A stretch of 64,000 nt of DNA. It comes from Paraherbaspirillum soli. Its GTDB lineage: Bacteria > Pseudomonadota > Gammaproteobacteria > Burkholderiales > Burkholderiaceae_D. The notes under the pieces are model-generated. The model ran no database searches. It was not told where the DNA came from and was given only the letters and a program-made list of their open reading frames with translations. The translations under genes were made by a program, and so were the position numbers. Positions 32,319 to 41,357 of the stretch are shown piece after piece. The stretch covers positions 186,001 through 250,000 of the forward strand of contig NZ_JBHSMT010000013.1 in assembly GCF_042654985.1 (NCBI RefSeq). Reading direction: 5' to 3'. Each line of letters starts with the position of its first letter. Position 1 is the stretch's first letter.

Positions 32319-34620
32319 CTTGATTGCATGGCAAACTCCGATGCCGGCAGCCGCCGAAAAGTCAGCGGCGGAACAGGAAGTCTTATTGGCCGTCAGCGTC
32401 AACCACAAGATGCTGACGGATAGCATGCTGATTCTGCTGGCTTCGGATCGGCGCATCATGGTGCCGGCCCAATTGTTGACTGCTGCAAGGTTGCGCCTGC
32501 CGGGTGCGCCCGCGGTTCCTGCCGTCAACCGGCAAGGTCAGGATTACTACCCGCTCGATGCCCTGCCCGGACTGCAAGGCGAGATCGAAAGCACAACGCA
32601 AACGCTCAACATCGACGCCGCGCCGGCAGCTTTCGTCGCCGCCATATACGACGGCAACGAAGATCGTCTGTCGTCGCTGCCGCACACCAGGGCGGCAGCC
32701 GCCACCGGCGCTTTTTTAAACTACGACCTCAATTACGCCAGGGGACCAGCCGCCGACAATCTTTCCGGCCTGTCCGAGCTGGGCATATTCAACGGCAGCG
32801 GTACGTTCACCAGCCGTTTCATCGGATTGGAACTGACCGGAAAACGTTCGCTATTCCGGCTTGACAGCCAGTACGCGCGCGACTTCCCGCAACAACAAGC
32901 AACGCTGGTGGTGGGCGACAGCATTAGCGGCGCCAGTGCGCTCTCGCGTCATGTCTATTTCGGCGGCCTGCAATGGAAGACCAATTTTTCAACCATCCCC
33001 GGCTTCCAGCCTCTCCCTTTGCCGACCATCAGCGGCACGGCGGCGGCGCCGTCGACGGTCGACATCTACGTCAATAACATCTTGCGGCTGCGCCAGCCGG
33101 TTGAAACCGGGCCGTTCACCATCAACAACCTGCCGGTTTTCAGCGGCCAGGGCAATGTGCAAATGGTGGTGCACGATGTACTGGGGCGACAACAAGTCAC
33201 GACCCAAAGCTATATCACCAGCGCCCAGTTGCTGCGGCAAGGCGCCCAGGATGTCTCGTATGAGATCGGGGCCCTGCGCGACAACTTCGGCCGCCAGGAC
33301 AGCCGCTACGGTCAAATCTTTAGTTCAGGCACGCTACGGTATGGCTTAAGCAACTCCGCAACTATCGAAAGCCACGCTGAACTCATGCGCGGCCGCCAAT
33401 CCGCCGGACTCGGCATGACCCTCGCAATCGACCGGCTAGGCTTGCTCAGCGGCGGCCTGGCCGCCAGCCACGCGGAGCATGCCGGCGACATCCAGCAATA
33501 CCTGCAATTCGACCGTCAAAACAGTGTTTATGCGTTGACCGTGCGCGCCCAAACCGCTGGCGCCCGCTTTTGGCAACTCGGCCTCGACGATAGCGCGCCG
33601 GCTCCGGCCCGACTGATTCAGGCACAAGCCAGCGTCGTCGCCGGCCGCCGCGCCACACTCTCGCTCGGCTATGTCAGCCAGGTCAATCGCCGCCAGGACG
33701 ATGTGCGGGCGATCAATGCCGGGGTCAACTTCAATTTCCGTCAAGCCGGAACGCTCAGCGTCGGCCTGCTCAAAGCACTAAGCCAGGAGCGCCTGCTATC
33801 GGTCAACGCGGTCTGGGTAATCCCGCTTGAGCACCAAAGCCTGCTGCAAATGACCGCCAGCGGACAAGCGGGCAACCGCTCGCTCAGCGCCGGCTACCAG
33901 CAGGTCGCGCCGGCCGCAGGCGGCTGGGGCTATCGGGCGCGCAAAGCCATGCTGGCCAACGGCGGCGCGGATATCGGCATCGATTACAGCGGCACCAAAG
34001 GCGATGTCATGTTGAGCGCCAACCGCATGAATGCCTCCAGCAACCAGCTGCTGGAAGCCCGCGGCGGCATCGCCCTGCTCGGCGGCCATGTGCGGGCAAC
34101 GCGCTGGCTGGATCAAAGTTTCGCCATGGTAGAGGTGCCGCCGATGCCGGCAATCGATATCTATGCCAACAACATCAAGGTCGGCCAGACCGACCAATAC
34201 GGCATAGGCATGATTCCACGCCTGGTTCCTTATGAACCCAATCAGGTCAACCTGGACGATTCCGGGCTGCCGTTGTCGATGTCGCTGGATTTGGCGCAAA
34301 AGTCGGTGATTCCCGGCCCAAGATCCGGGACTTTTTTACAATTCAGCGCACAGCAAAATAAAAGCGCAACCCTGATCCTGACCGATGAAAACGGCGTTGC
34401 GCTAGCCACCGGCACCCGGGTTCGGATCAATGGCAAAAATGAGGAACAGGAAGTCGCATTACGCGGACAGGTATTCATGCCGGAGATCGAGTTCCCCGCC
34501 ACCATCGTCGTGCTGGACGCCAGCGCCCGCGCACGCTGCAGCTTCCGCATCGAAGCGCAGTCCAAGCCGGAACCGTTTCCGAAATTGGGCCCTTATGCCT
34601 GTCGCCAGGAGATCAAATGA
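32272..34620 (+). CDS. Outer-membrane usher (CsuD-like)
   Basis: A 782-aa usher with N-terminal domain, 24-strand pore region with plug (about 240-330: PSTVDIYVNNILRLRQPVETGPFTINNLPVFSG), and C-terminal domains (ATGTRVRINGKNEEQEVALRGQVFM). The start is a TTG at 32272 inside the chaperone gene. This start is favoured because it alone yields a complete signal peptide (MKKTSRWGLTKCLAASLIAW...AAAEKS); the 47-nt overlap implies translational coupling. The gene ends in ATGA overlap with the last subunit. Confidence 0.9.
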   Translation: MKKTSRWGLTKCLAASLIAWQTPMPAAAEKSAAEQEVLLAVSVNHKMLTDSMLILLASDRRIMVPAQLLTAARLRLPGAPAVPAVNRQGQDYYPLDALPGLQGEIESTTQTLNIDAAPAAFVAAIYDGNEDRLSSLPHTRAAAATGAFLNYDLNYARGPAADNLSGLSELGIFNGSGTFTSRFIGLELTGKRSLFRLDSQYARDFPQQQATLVVGDSISGASALSRHVYFGGLQWKTNFSTIPGFQPLPLPTISGTAAAPSTVDIYVNNILRLRQPVETGPFTINNLPVFSGQGNVQMVVHDVLGRQQVTTQSYITSAQLLRQGAQDVSYEIGALRDNFGRQDSRYGQIFSSGTLRYGLSNSATIESHAELMRGRQSAGLGMTLAIDRLGLLSGGLAASHAEHAGDIQQYLQFDRQNSVYALTVRAQTAGARFWQLGLDDSAPAPARLIQAQASVVAGRRATLSLGYVSQVNRRQDDVRAINAGVNFNFRQAGTLSVGLLKALSQERLLSVNAVWVIPLEHQSLLQMTASGQAGNRSLSAGYQQVAPAAGGWGYRARKAMLANGGADIGIDYSGTKGDVMLSANRMNASSNQLLEARGGIALLGGHVRATRWLDQSFAMVEVPPMPAIDIYANNIKVGQTDQYGIGMIPRLVPYEPNQVNLDDSGLPLSMSLDLAQKSVIPGPRSGTFLQFSAQQNKSATLILTDENGVALATGTRVRINGKNEEQEVALRGQVFMPEIEFPATIVVLDASARARCSFRIEAQSKPEPFPKLGPYACRQEIK

Positions 34621-35093
34621 GACAGCGAATAAAGTGGCTGCCAGCCTGCATTGTTCTTCTGGCGCTGCCGTGGAGCGCACGCGCGCAGCTGGTCACCTGC
34701 ACCGGCGCCGTGACCGGCATCGCGTTTGGCAGCTATGCCTCGCCCGGCAGCGCCAATGCCGACGGCAGCGGCACCATCAACGTCACCTGCACCGCCACCC
34801 TGGTCGTCAGCCCGGTCAACTACACCATTACGCTCAGTACCGGCAACGGCAGCTACGCCACCCGCAAACTGGTATCCGGCACCCACTCCCTCAACTACAA
34901 CTTGTATACAAACACCACCCGACTGAATGTGTGGGGCGACGGCAGCGCCGGCACTTCCACCGTGTCCGACAATTACGTCGTCCTATTGACCCCGACAGTG
35001 CGCCCCTACACCGTCTATGGCCGCATACCCGGCAGTCAGAACCCGCATGCAGGGTCGTATCAGGATAATTTGACGGTGACCATTACTTATTGA
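34617..35093 (+). CDS. Second SCPU-domain pilus protein (probable tip or minor subunit)
   Basis: A 158-aa exported SCPU protein (signal WLPACIVLLALPWSARAQ) with GTINVTCTATL, NYTITLSTGNGSYATR and HSLNYNLYTN segments, ending LTVTITY. In Csu-type operons the last gene encodes the tip adhesin, but that is usually about 340 aa with two domains. This one is single-domain, so the pilus may be a simplified form. It overlaps the usher by 4 nt. Confidence 0.85.
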   Translation: MRQRIKWLPACIVLLALPWSARAQLVTCTGAVTGIAFGSYASPGSANADGSGTINVTCTATLVVSPVNYTITLSTGNGSYATRKLVSGTHSLNYNLYTNTTRLNVWGDGSAGTSTVSDNYVVLLTPTVRPYTVYGRIPGSQNPHAGSYQDNLTVTITY

Positions 35094-35141
35094 TATAAAT
35101 GTCGCCGACTAGTGCCATGGTGCAACACGAAAGGAAAAATA

Positions 35142-35618
35142 ATGTCCCACCAATACACAGCAGAAGTACTTTGGCTCCGCGGCGAGCAGGATTTCCTCGG
35201 TCATCGCTACAGCAGAAAGCACCTGCTGCGGTTTGACGGCGGCGTCGAGGTTCCGGGCTCCTCGTCCCCGCTTTCGGTTCCGCCGCCGATGTCCGATCCG
35301 GCAGCGGTCGATCCGGAGGAAGCATTCGTGTCCGCGCTGTCCAGCTGCCACATGCTGTGGTTCCTGGCCATCGCAGCCAAACGCAAGTTTTGCGTCGACC
35401 GCTATTTCGATGCGGCGGTGGGCGTCATGGACAAGAACGCCGAGGGCAAGATTGCGATGACCGTGGTCACGCTCCGGCCTGAAGTCCACTTCTCCGGCGA
35501 GCACATGCCGAGCCGCGAGGAAGTCGATCAAATGCACCACAGCGCACATGAAGAGTGCTACATCGCCAACTCGGTCAAGACCGAGGTGCGCTGCGAACCG
35601 GTGTATGCGACCCCGTAA
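35142..35618 (+). CDS. OsmC-family peroxiredoxin-like protein
   Basis: A 158-aa protein with the OsmC/Ohr fold, starting MSHQYTAEVLWLRG. The redox Cys lie at about residue 69 (ALSSCHMLWFL) and 139 (HEECYIANS), with PEEAFVSALSSC before the helix. Such enzymes reduce organic hydroperoxides in the cytoplasm. An AGGA-like site precedes ATG 35142; an ATG ten codons earlier has no such site. It converges with the end of the T3SS operon, 4 nt apart. Confidence 0.86.
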   Translation: MSHQYTAEVLWLRGEQDFLGHRYSRKHLLRFDGGVEVPGSSSPLSVPPPMSDPAAVDPEEAFVSALSSCHMLWFLAIAAKRKFCVDRYFDAAVGVMDKNAEGKIAMTVVTLRPEVHFSGEHMPSREEVDQMHHSAHEECYIANSVKTEVRCEPVYATP

Positions 35619-35622
35619 CGTG

Positions 35623-36249
35623 CTATAGCAAGCCGCCATCGCCGTCCGCGTGATACCCGCCGCAGTCCAAGGCATCGGACGGATCGCTGACATCGAGGTA
35701 GTCGCGGTCATCGCTGGCGCCGCGCTTGCTTGGCTTCACCGCCGGAATGGCTTCGTGCCTTTTGCTTAACAGCGGCGCGCGCAATGACACGCTGCCGGTC
35801 GCGCCACTCATGGCCAAATAGGCGGTCCGGTCGCTAATGCCAACCACCTCGACCGGCGGCGGCAGGTCGTCGGCGCCGAACGGAGCGTCAGTGCCGATCA
35901 CGCTTGTCGGCCGTGCGCCGGCGCTGTCGATGTCGATCTCGCTCGCCGGCCGCGCACCGCCTGCGACTATCGCACTGGCCGTTCCGGCGCCGCCGGTCAG
36001 ATCGGCAATCAGCCAGGCCAGGCCATCCGCCGTCAGCGCAGCATCGATGGCGCTGACCACCGCCTCGGCACCGGCCACCAGTGCCGGTTCAGGCAGGCAG
36101 GAGATCGGCTCCTGGTTCGCTGCCAGACTTTCTTGCAGTGACACCGAAGCGCTTGCATCGCGCGGCGCTTGCTTGATCTTTTCCTTATCTTTTATAGCGG
36201 ACGGCCTGGGCGCTGCCGTGCCATGCGCTACTTTTGCAGGTGTGTTCAT
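35623..36249 (-). CDS. Unknown protein at the end of the sctU operon
   Basis: A 208-aa protein following sctU by 5 nt with its own GGAGGA Shine-Dalgarno. It is rich in Ala, Asp, Pro and Ser, without signal peptide or membrane segment, and has a disordered N-terminus (MNTPAKVAHGTAAPRPS). The second half has repeated short segments (ARPASEIDIDSAGARPTSVIGTDA). No family is recognised. Position suggests a T3SS accessory protein or exported substrate. Confidence 0.6.
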   Translation of the reverse strand: MNTPAKVAHGTAAPRPSAIKDKEKIKQAPRDASASVSLQESLAANQEPISCLPEPALVAGAEAVVSAIDAALTADGLAWLIADLTGGAGTASAIVAGGARPASEIDIDSAGARPTSVIGTDAPFGADDLPPPVEVVGISDRTAYLAMSGATGSVSLRAPLLSKRHEAIPAVKPSKRGASDDRDYLDVSDPSDALDCGGYHADGDGGLL

Positions 36250-36254
36250 TCCGC

Positions 36255-37349
36255 TTATCCTCCCGGCATTTCGCCAAAACTTTCCAACTCAAATACCTGC
36301 CCCATCTGATCGGCATGGCGCAATTCCTCGACCACCGCATAAACGTGCGCCACCGCTTCGTAGGTCGATTTCGGGATCACCTGGTCGGCCTGGCCGGTGG
36401 CGTACAAGGCCCGCGCCAGCCACACATGACGGATCACCGGGATGCCGCACTCGCGCGCTCGCGCGATCATCGCCTGCGCGGTTTCATCCTTGCCTTTCGC
36501 CAGCACCATCGGCACCGGCACCTCGCTCGGGTCGTAGCGCATCGCGATCGCAAAGTGGGTCGGATTGACCACCACCGCGTTGGCGTTCTCGGTGTTGGCC
36601 ACCGGCGCCGACATCGCCAGTTCCTGCGCAATATGCTTACGCATCCCCTTCACCATCGGATCGCCCTCCGATTCTTTATATTCGCGCTTGATATCGTCCA
36701 TGCTCATCTTCAGCGAATTGGTGTGGGAGTATTTCTGCAGGCCGAAATCGACCAGCCCGAAGCACAGGCAAACCCCGGCCATGGTGCGAAACACCGAATG
36801 CAGAATGACGATAAAGCCGAAGTAAATATCCTTGGGCTCGCCGCCGGACAATTTGACGATGGTCGGCAGCTGTTCGCGAATCACGCTATACACCATCAGC
36901 CCGATCACCGCCGTCTTCAGCAGCATGAGCGCCACTTCGCCCAGCTTCTTTTTGGAAAAAAGCTGCTTCACGCCATTCACCGGATTCAATTTATCGAAAC
37001 TCAGCTTGATCACTTCCGGCGAAATCAGCACCCCGAATTGCCCCCAAAAAGCCGACACGCCGACCACCGTACAGGTGACGAACAGCGTGCAAAATACCAC
37101 CAGCAGCGTGGTGCCGGCCGCAGTCGCCATTTCCCACATCGCCTCCGGGAACGACTGTCCGACCCGCATGAAGGCCAGATTCATCATCGCCTGAATCGAC
37201 TCGCGCCACATCTTTTCGGTGCCGAACGCCAGTTCGCCGACCGCCACCAGCGTGCACAATTTCGCCAGGTCGCGGCTGACCACCACTTGCCCGGATTTAC
37301 GCGCGTCGTCGACCTTCTTGTCGGTGGGTTGTTCGGTCTTTTCGCTCAC
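36255..37349 (-). CDS. sctU: T3SS export apparatus switch protein SctU (HrcU/YscU)
   Basis: A 364-aa inner-membrane protein with four transmembrane helices in the first 220 residues and a cytoplasmic domain containing the autocleavage motif NPTH near residues 261-264 (VVVNPTHFAIAMRYDP). Self-cleavage there switches export from early (needle) to late substrates. The start overlaps the sctT stop by 4 nt. MSEKTEQPTDKK is the typical FlhB/HrcU N-terminus. Confidence 0.95.
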   Translation of the reverse strand: MSEKTEQPTDKKVDDARKSGQVVVSRDLAKLCTLVAVGELAFGTEKMWRESIQAMMNLAFMRVGQSFPEAMWEMATAAGTTLLVVFCTLFVTCTVVGVSAFWGQFGVLISPEVIKLSFDKLNPVNGVKQLFSKKKLGEVALMLLKTAVIGLMVYSVIREQLPTIVKLSGGEPKDIYFGFIVILHSVFRTMAGVCLCFGLVDFGLQKYSHTNSLKMSMDDIKREYKESEGDPMVKGMRKHIAQELAMSAPVANTENANAVVVNPTHFAIAMRYDPSEVPVPMVLAKGKDETAQAMIARARECGIPVIRHVWLARALYATGQADQVIPKSTYEAVAHVYAVVEELRHADQMGQVFELESFGEMPGG

Positions 37350-38134
37350 GGCCGCCCGCCCGCCTGCAACAGCTGCGCCGCCAGATCCAGCATGTGCGCA
37401 AAATCGTTGTTGACGTAATGCGACAGCGTCGCGAAATACGCCAACAGGATGAACAGTCCAGTCAGGCTCTTGATCGGCGACGACGCGAAGGATACCTGCA
37501 GGCCCGAGGCAAAGACGCCGATGATGGCAAAGCCGAAATCGATCAGCAGCAAAGGAATGATGACCGGCCCGCCATACACCACGATATGCCAGAAGAATTC
37601 GCCGAAGCGCTGCATCACCACTTCCATATGACCCGTCTCAAACGGCGGCATCAGGCTGAATGCCGGCCAGATGCCGTAACTGTCGATCGTGATGCGCACC
37701 AGCGGCACCAGCAGTCCGGCCTGGATCATGACCACCACCACCGCCTGCATCAGCAGCGAACCGGTAGCGCTGGCGTCGGGATCGCTGTTGGATTGAATCT
37801 GGATCGGCGAGCGTTGCGCATCCAGGATCGAACCGATAGCCTGCGCCACCCAGATCGGCATCGCCAGCAGCACGCCGAGCATGCCACCGATGGCGGCCTC
37901 TTTGAACGCCAGTGCGCCCGCCAGCAGGTAGCCCGGCTGGATCTCCTGCACAAAGGTATAAGTCGGCAACAGCGCCGGCAGGGCAATCGCGATCGCCACC
38001 GCGTTGCGGATAATCCCGACCAGGGTGCGGGAACCGAAGCACGGCAAAATCGCCAGGCATATATAAGAGCGCGGCGTAATCAGCGCCATCGACACCAGCA
38101 GGTTCTGGGCGTCGATAAAAAGTGTGGTCGCCAT
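37346..38134 (-). CDS. sctT: T3SS export apparatus protein SctT (HrcT/YscT)
   Basis: A 262-aa polytopic membrane protein starting MATTLFIDAQNLLVSMA. It is FliR-like, with several transmembrane helices and a conserved FKEAAIGGMLGVLLAMPIWVAQAIGSILDAQRS stretch; it forms part of the RST core. ATG 38134 is chosen because upstream codons in the frame are out-of-frame sctS sequence. It lies 26 nt after sctS and overlaps sctU. Confidence 0.94.
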   Translation of the reverse strand: MATTLFIDAQNLLVSMALITPRSYICLAILPCFGSRTLVGIIRNAVAIAIALPALLPTYTFVQEIQPGYLLAGALAFKEAAIGGMLGVLLAMPIWVAQAIGSILDAQRSPIQIQSNSDPDASATGSLLMQAVVVVMIQAGLLVPLVRITIDSYGIWPAFSLMPPFETGHMEVVMQRFGEFFWHIVVYGGPVIIPLLLIDFGFAIIGVFASGLQVSFASSPIKSLTGLFILLAYFATLSHYVNNDFAHMLDLAAQLLQAGGRP

Positions 38135-38160
38135 GATGCTCCGTGTGGTTGGCGATATGG

Positions 38161-38424
38161 CTATCGGCCGATGGTCGATACCAGCGACAGGCCGGTATCG
38201 GTAAGTTGGATGATTTCGCTGCCCAGCCAGCGCCCCATCAGGGCCAGCGTGACGGCGACCGAGATCAGTTTGACGATATAAGGCAGGGTCTGATCCTGGA
38301 TTTGGGTGATGGCCTGGATGATGGAGATCAGGCAGCCGAACAGGGTGGCGACAATCAGCGGGGGGGCGGACATGGCGATGACTAGCCATAGGCCTTGTTG
38401 GAAATAATTTAGTGTATCGGGCAT
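38161..38424 (-). CDS. sctS: T3SS export apparatus protein SctS (HrcS/YscS)
   Basis: An 87-aa FliQ-like protein with two transmembrane helices (VIAMSAPPLIVATLFGCLISI and IVKLISVAVTLALMGRWL). The IQDQTLPYIVKL loop is typical. Normally it follows sctR directly; here 490 nt of repeats separate them. Confidence 0.94.
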   Translation of the reverse strand: MPDTLNYFQQGLWLVIAMSAPPLIVATLFGCLISIIQAITQIQDQTLPYIVKLISVAVTLALMGRWLGSEIIQLTDTGLSLVSTIGR

Positions 38425-38461
38425 GGGGATTTCCTTTAATCAAACGGGCCGGTAGTTAATT

Positions 38462-38510
38462 GGGGTCAGAGTTTTTTTACGCGGATTTTTGCGTAAATTA
38501 CTCTGACCCC
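38462..38510. repeat. Repeat family B (GGGGTCAGAGT ... ACTCTGACCCC), copy 1
   Basis: A short palindrome: GGGGTCAGAG, T-run, TTTACGC / GCGTAAA, TTACTCTGACCCC. Other copies are at 49465-49517, 57039-57088, 60947-60998 and 61098-61146. Confidence 0.85.
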
Positions 38511-38565
38511 TATTAACGGGCTACGGAGTACATGCGTTTGCACGGGTTTGTTTGGTAGCTAATAC

Positions 38566-38835
38566 GGTTGCTACTCCGTGGATACAAGCCGGGGGTGGCC
38601 CGGCAGCCAGTCCCTTTTCTTGCTTCGCCAAGAAAAGGAACCAAAAGAAGGCGACCGCAAGCCACTGCCCTCCCGTTGGTCGGGTCCCCAAATGTGTCGT
38701 CTATCAGTCGGGCGTGAAGGCAAACTCGCTGCGCTCAGACAAGCCTTCCCACAATTCCCGACTGACAGCCGCCACATTTGGCAGCGTCCCAATGCGGAAT
38801 GCACGTCAAAGGCAACGGCAACCACACCCCCCGTA
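38566..38835. repeat. Repeat family A, copy 1 (plus orientation)
   Basis: About 270 bp. The common core includes CCCCAAATGTG, a TCAGTCGGG...CCCGACTGA inverted pair, AAACTCGCTGCGCTCA and GGCAGCGTCCCAATGCGGAA. Other copies are at 44405-44712, 49690-49985, 53652-53985 and 60410-60695. Both strands have short open frames, but none is gene-like. Confidence 0.9.
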
Positions 38836-38839
38836 GTGC

Positions 38840-38909
38840 GTAGGTTGAGCTGCAAAGCCCAACATTTCTTTAATCGCCGCCAAACGTTGGGCTTTGCAGC
38901 CCAACCTAC
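38840..38909. repeat. Repeat family D, copy 2
   Basis: A 70-bp palindrome nearly identical to 7282-7351. It sits directly after the sctR stop and could act as a terminator-like hairpin between sctR and sctS. Confidence 0.9.
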
Positions 38910-38914
38910 GCCCC

Positions 38915-39574
38915 CTACAAATACGACATCGCCAACGCATTCAACAACTTACCCCAGCCATCGACCAGCACGAACAGCAACAGCTTGAGCGGGATCGAGA
39001 TCGTTTGCGGGCTGACTTGTTGCATGCCCAGCGCCATCAGCAGGTTGCCGATCAACAGGTCGATCACGACAAACGGGATGTAGATCAGGAAGGCGATCTG
39101 GTAACCGGTTTGCAACTCGGATACGACGAACGCCGGGATCAGCACCAGCAAGTCGCTCGACGTGGCTTCGCGGGCAACGTCTTTCGGCCACAACTTTTTG
39201 GCGGAGTTGAGGAAGATTTCGCGTTGGTCCGGTTTGCTGAAGCGCAGCATGAAGTCGCGCAGCGGTTCGAACGCTTGCTTGGCCTGCTCCAGCATCGGCG
39301 CCGAACGGACGTCGACGTTGCGCGTCTCCACCGCCATCACGCGCTTGCCGATTTCCTGCACGGTGGGGGCCATGATGAAGACGCTCATCGCCAGCGAGAT
39401 GCCGTAAATCGCCAGAGTCGGCGGCACTTGCTGGACCCCGATGGCGTTGCGCAGCACCAGCAATACCAATGAAATTTTCAGGAACGATGTGGTCGTCACT
39501 ACAATCAGCGGCACCAGCGACAGCAGTCCGAGCAGGACCGCGAACGAGACGACATCGGTTTGACCGTTCAGCAT
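38915..39574 (-). CDS. sctR: T3SS export apparatus protein SctR (HrcR/YscR)
   Basis: A 219-aa FliP-like protein with SLVPLIVVTTTSFLKISLVLLVLRNAIGVQQVPP near the N-terminus and LVLIPAFVVSELQTGYQIAFLIYIPFVVIDLLI in the C-terminal half. Both are signature segments. ATG 39574 overlaps the sctQ stop by 7 nt. Confidence 0.95.
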   Translation of the reverse strand: MLNGQTDVVSFAVLLGLLSLVPLIVVTTTSFLKISLVLLVLRNAIGVQQVPPTLAIYGISLAMSVFIMAPTVQEIGKRVMAVETRNVDVRSAPMLEQAKQAFEPLRDFMLRFSKPDQREIFLNSAKKLWPKDVAREATSSDLLVLIPAFVVSELQTGYQIAFLIYIPFVVIDLLIGNLLMALGMQQVSPQTISIPLKLLLFVLVDGWGKLLNALAMSYL

Positions 39575-40647
39575 GCGCCGGCCCACTGCACGATGCGAAT
39601 CCCGAGCTGGGCGCCGACTTCGACCAGTTCGCCGCGTCCAAGCGTGCGGCCGGCCACTACAATCGCCACCGATTCCGGCGAGCCGCCGTTGATCTGCAGG
39701 ATGTTGCCGGCCGCCAGCGTGCGCAACTCGCCCAGCGTCATGGAGACCTGCCCCATCCGGAATTCAAGCAGCACCGGCACCTGATCCAATGTGGTGTACG
39801 GCCCGCCGTCCTCGGTTGCCGCTGGCGGCAAATCGGCGCCGGCTGACACTTGATCAAATTCTTGTTGGTAATCGGTTTGTTCCAATTTTTTCTCCAGAGT
39901 GATGATTTGCAGCGAGCAAGGCGCTAAATATTGAACCCGGGCGGCGACGCTCCCCAAACCGAGATCGCCTTCGCCGCCGCACAGGAAACGCGGGGTAGCA
40001 GGCACGATCACGTCGCCGGCCTGAAGGCCTGACAGTGCCGATGCCTCCAGCGCATGACTAGCCAGCGAGACCGGCCACGACAGCGTCAGATCGGCCCAGT
40101 GATCGAACGCATCCGGGGCGTTGCGCCAGCCGCCGTCCGACAGCCAGGCCAGCATGGCGCCAGCCTCGGCCCGTATCTCGGAAATCACCGCATGCTGCGC
40201 GCTGCGCACCACCAGTTGCAGCGCGACGCCATCGGAAAATGTTGTTTGAGCGCCGCGCATGAGTTGGGTAGCAGCGGCAAACGGGGTCGCCTGCAAGCGC
40301 CCCAGCACGGCCGCCTGCAGCCACTGCGCAGCGTCGCCATCGACCGGCGCATCGCCCAAGTCGATCCCGCTCAGCGCCCGCATTACGCGCACGCCCTGGG
40401 TCAATTGAATGCTGCCGTAAGGGCCGACCAGGGTCAGCGCATCGGTAGTCGCTGTCATGCTCTCGCCGTTAGCGACTAAGAACAAGCTGAGCGCAATGTC
40501 GCCCTCGGCAGACGATTGGCGGATATGGCGGCCGCGCCCGATCCGGCGCGACAGCGTCGCCTGCTCGGGCGATATGCTGGCGAATGCGCTGATCGCAACC
40601 GCTACGGCATCCCCGGCATCGGGCGTATTGATAAAAAAATCTGGCAT
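39568..40647 (-). CDS. sctQ: T3SS cytoplasmic ring protein SctQ (HrcQ/YscQ)
   Basis: A 359-aa protein with a variable N-terminal part and a C-terminal SpoA (FliN/FliM-like) domain (about 285-355: VLLEFRMGQVSMTLGELRTLAAGNILQI...ELVEVGAQLGIRIVQW). It forms the sorting platform. It is a single gene here, unlike the split hrcQA/hrcQB of Pseudomonas syringae, though an internal start making a SpoA-only product is possible. Confidence 0.9.
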   Translation of the reverse strand: MPDFFINTPDAGDAVAVAISAFASISPEQATLSRRIGRGRHIRQSSAEGDIALSLFLVANGESMTATTDALTLVGPYGSIQLTQGVRVMRALSGIDLGDAPVDGDAAQWLQAAVLGRLQATPFAAATQLMRGAQTTFSDGVALQLVVRSAQHAVISEIRAEAGAMLAWLSDGGWRNAPDAFDHWADLTLSWPVSLASHALEASALSGLQAGDVIVPATPRFLCGGEGDLGLGSVAARVQYLAPCSLQIITLEKKLEQTDYQQEFDQVSAGADLPPAATEDGGPYTTLDQVPVLLEFRMGQVSMTLGELRTLAAGNILQINGGSPESVAIVVAGRTLGRGELVEVGAQLGIRIVQWAGAC

Positions 40648-40714
40648 GGCGAGCCTTCGGAAAAATGGTCCGCGCTGTCAGTAGAATGCTCTCCTGACGG
40701 AGGGGTCCGGCGAA

Positions 40715-41356
40715 TTACAGTATGGTGAGATCCAAATCTCTTCCCATACGTCGCGCCAGACGCCCTTCCAGTTCCATTCGGCCGCGTTTTAATTGCTCGC
40801 CCAGGGCCGCGCTCGACGGCGACAACAGCAAACTGGTCTTGTTCGGCATGCGGTTAACCACGACGCCCAGGCTGTCGCCATTGCCCAGTATCAGCTCGAA
40901 GATGCCGTGCTCGCCGGCCATCGGCAGGATGGCGTCGGCCAAGGTATCGAGTTCCAGCCCTTGCTCCTGCAATGCGGCTGCCTTGGCAACAGACGACACC
41001 TCGCCGGCGTCGGCCGAGTCGCTACCGTCCTGTTCCTGCCCCTGTTGTTGCCGCGGCAGATTCGGCTGATGCAGCGGCAAGCCTTCGCCCATTAGCGGGC
41101 CATCCTCGCCCCAGCCATCGTCTTCTGCGGCGGCTCTTGCTTGCGCTCCGGCGCGCCGCAGCGCGGTTTTATTCGGCACAGCATTGGTCGCGCTGCGCAC
41201 CGTAGCCGGCGTAGGCGCAGGTGCAGCGGCTGCACTAGCGGCTGGGCGTGCTTTGGGCGTGAAAGGCGAGGCTGGCGGCGAGGCACGCCGCTGGTTCTGC
41301 TGATGATGGACCGGCGGCAGGGGCGGCTTATGCACGCTGTGGTGTACGTTCGACAT
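40715..41356 (-). CDS. sctP: T3SS needle-length/specificity protein SctP (HrpP-like)
   Basis: A 213-aa protein with a Pro/Ala-rich, His-containing N-terminal half (PPLPPVHHQQNQRR...) and a C-terminal FliK/T3S4-like globular part (DAILPMAGEHGIFELILGNGDSLGVVVNRM...GRDLDLTIL). Such proteins set needle length and trigger the SctU switch. Order N-O-P-Q supports the call. It starts one base after the sctO stop. Confidence 0.75.
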   Translation of the reverse strand: MSNVHHSVHKPPLPPVHHQQNQRRASPPASPFTPKARPAASAAAAPAPTPATVRSATNAVPNKTALRRAGAQARAAAEDDGWGEDGPLMGEGLPLHQPNLPRQQQGQEQDGSDSADAGEVSSVAKAAALQEQGLELDTLADAILPMAGEHGIFELILGNGDSLGVVVNRMPNKTSLLLSPSSAALGEQLKRGRMELEGRLARRMGRDLDLTIL

Positions 41357-41357
41357 C

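Noticed and set aside
38578..38988. Short open frames within family A copies (also 44468-44662, 49699-49986, 53628-53912, 60414-60650)
   Set aside because: The frames differ in length and end between copies, exist on both strands, and lack ribosome sites.
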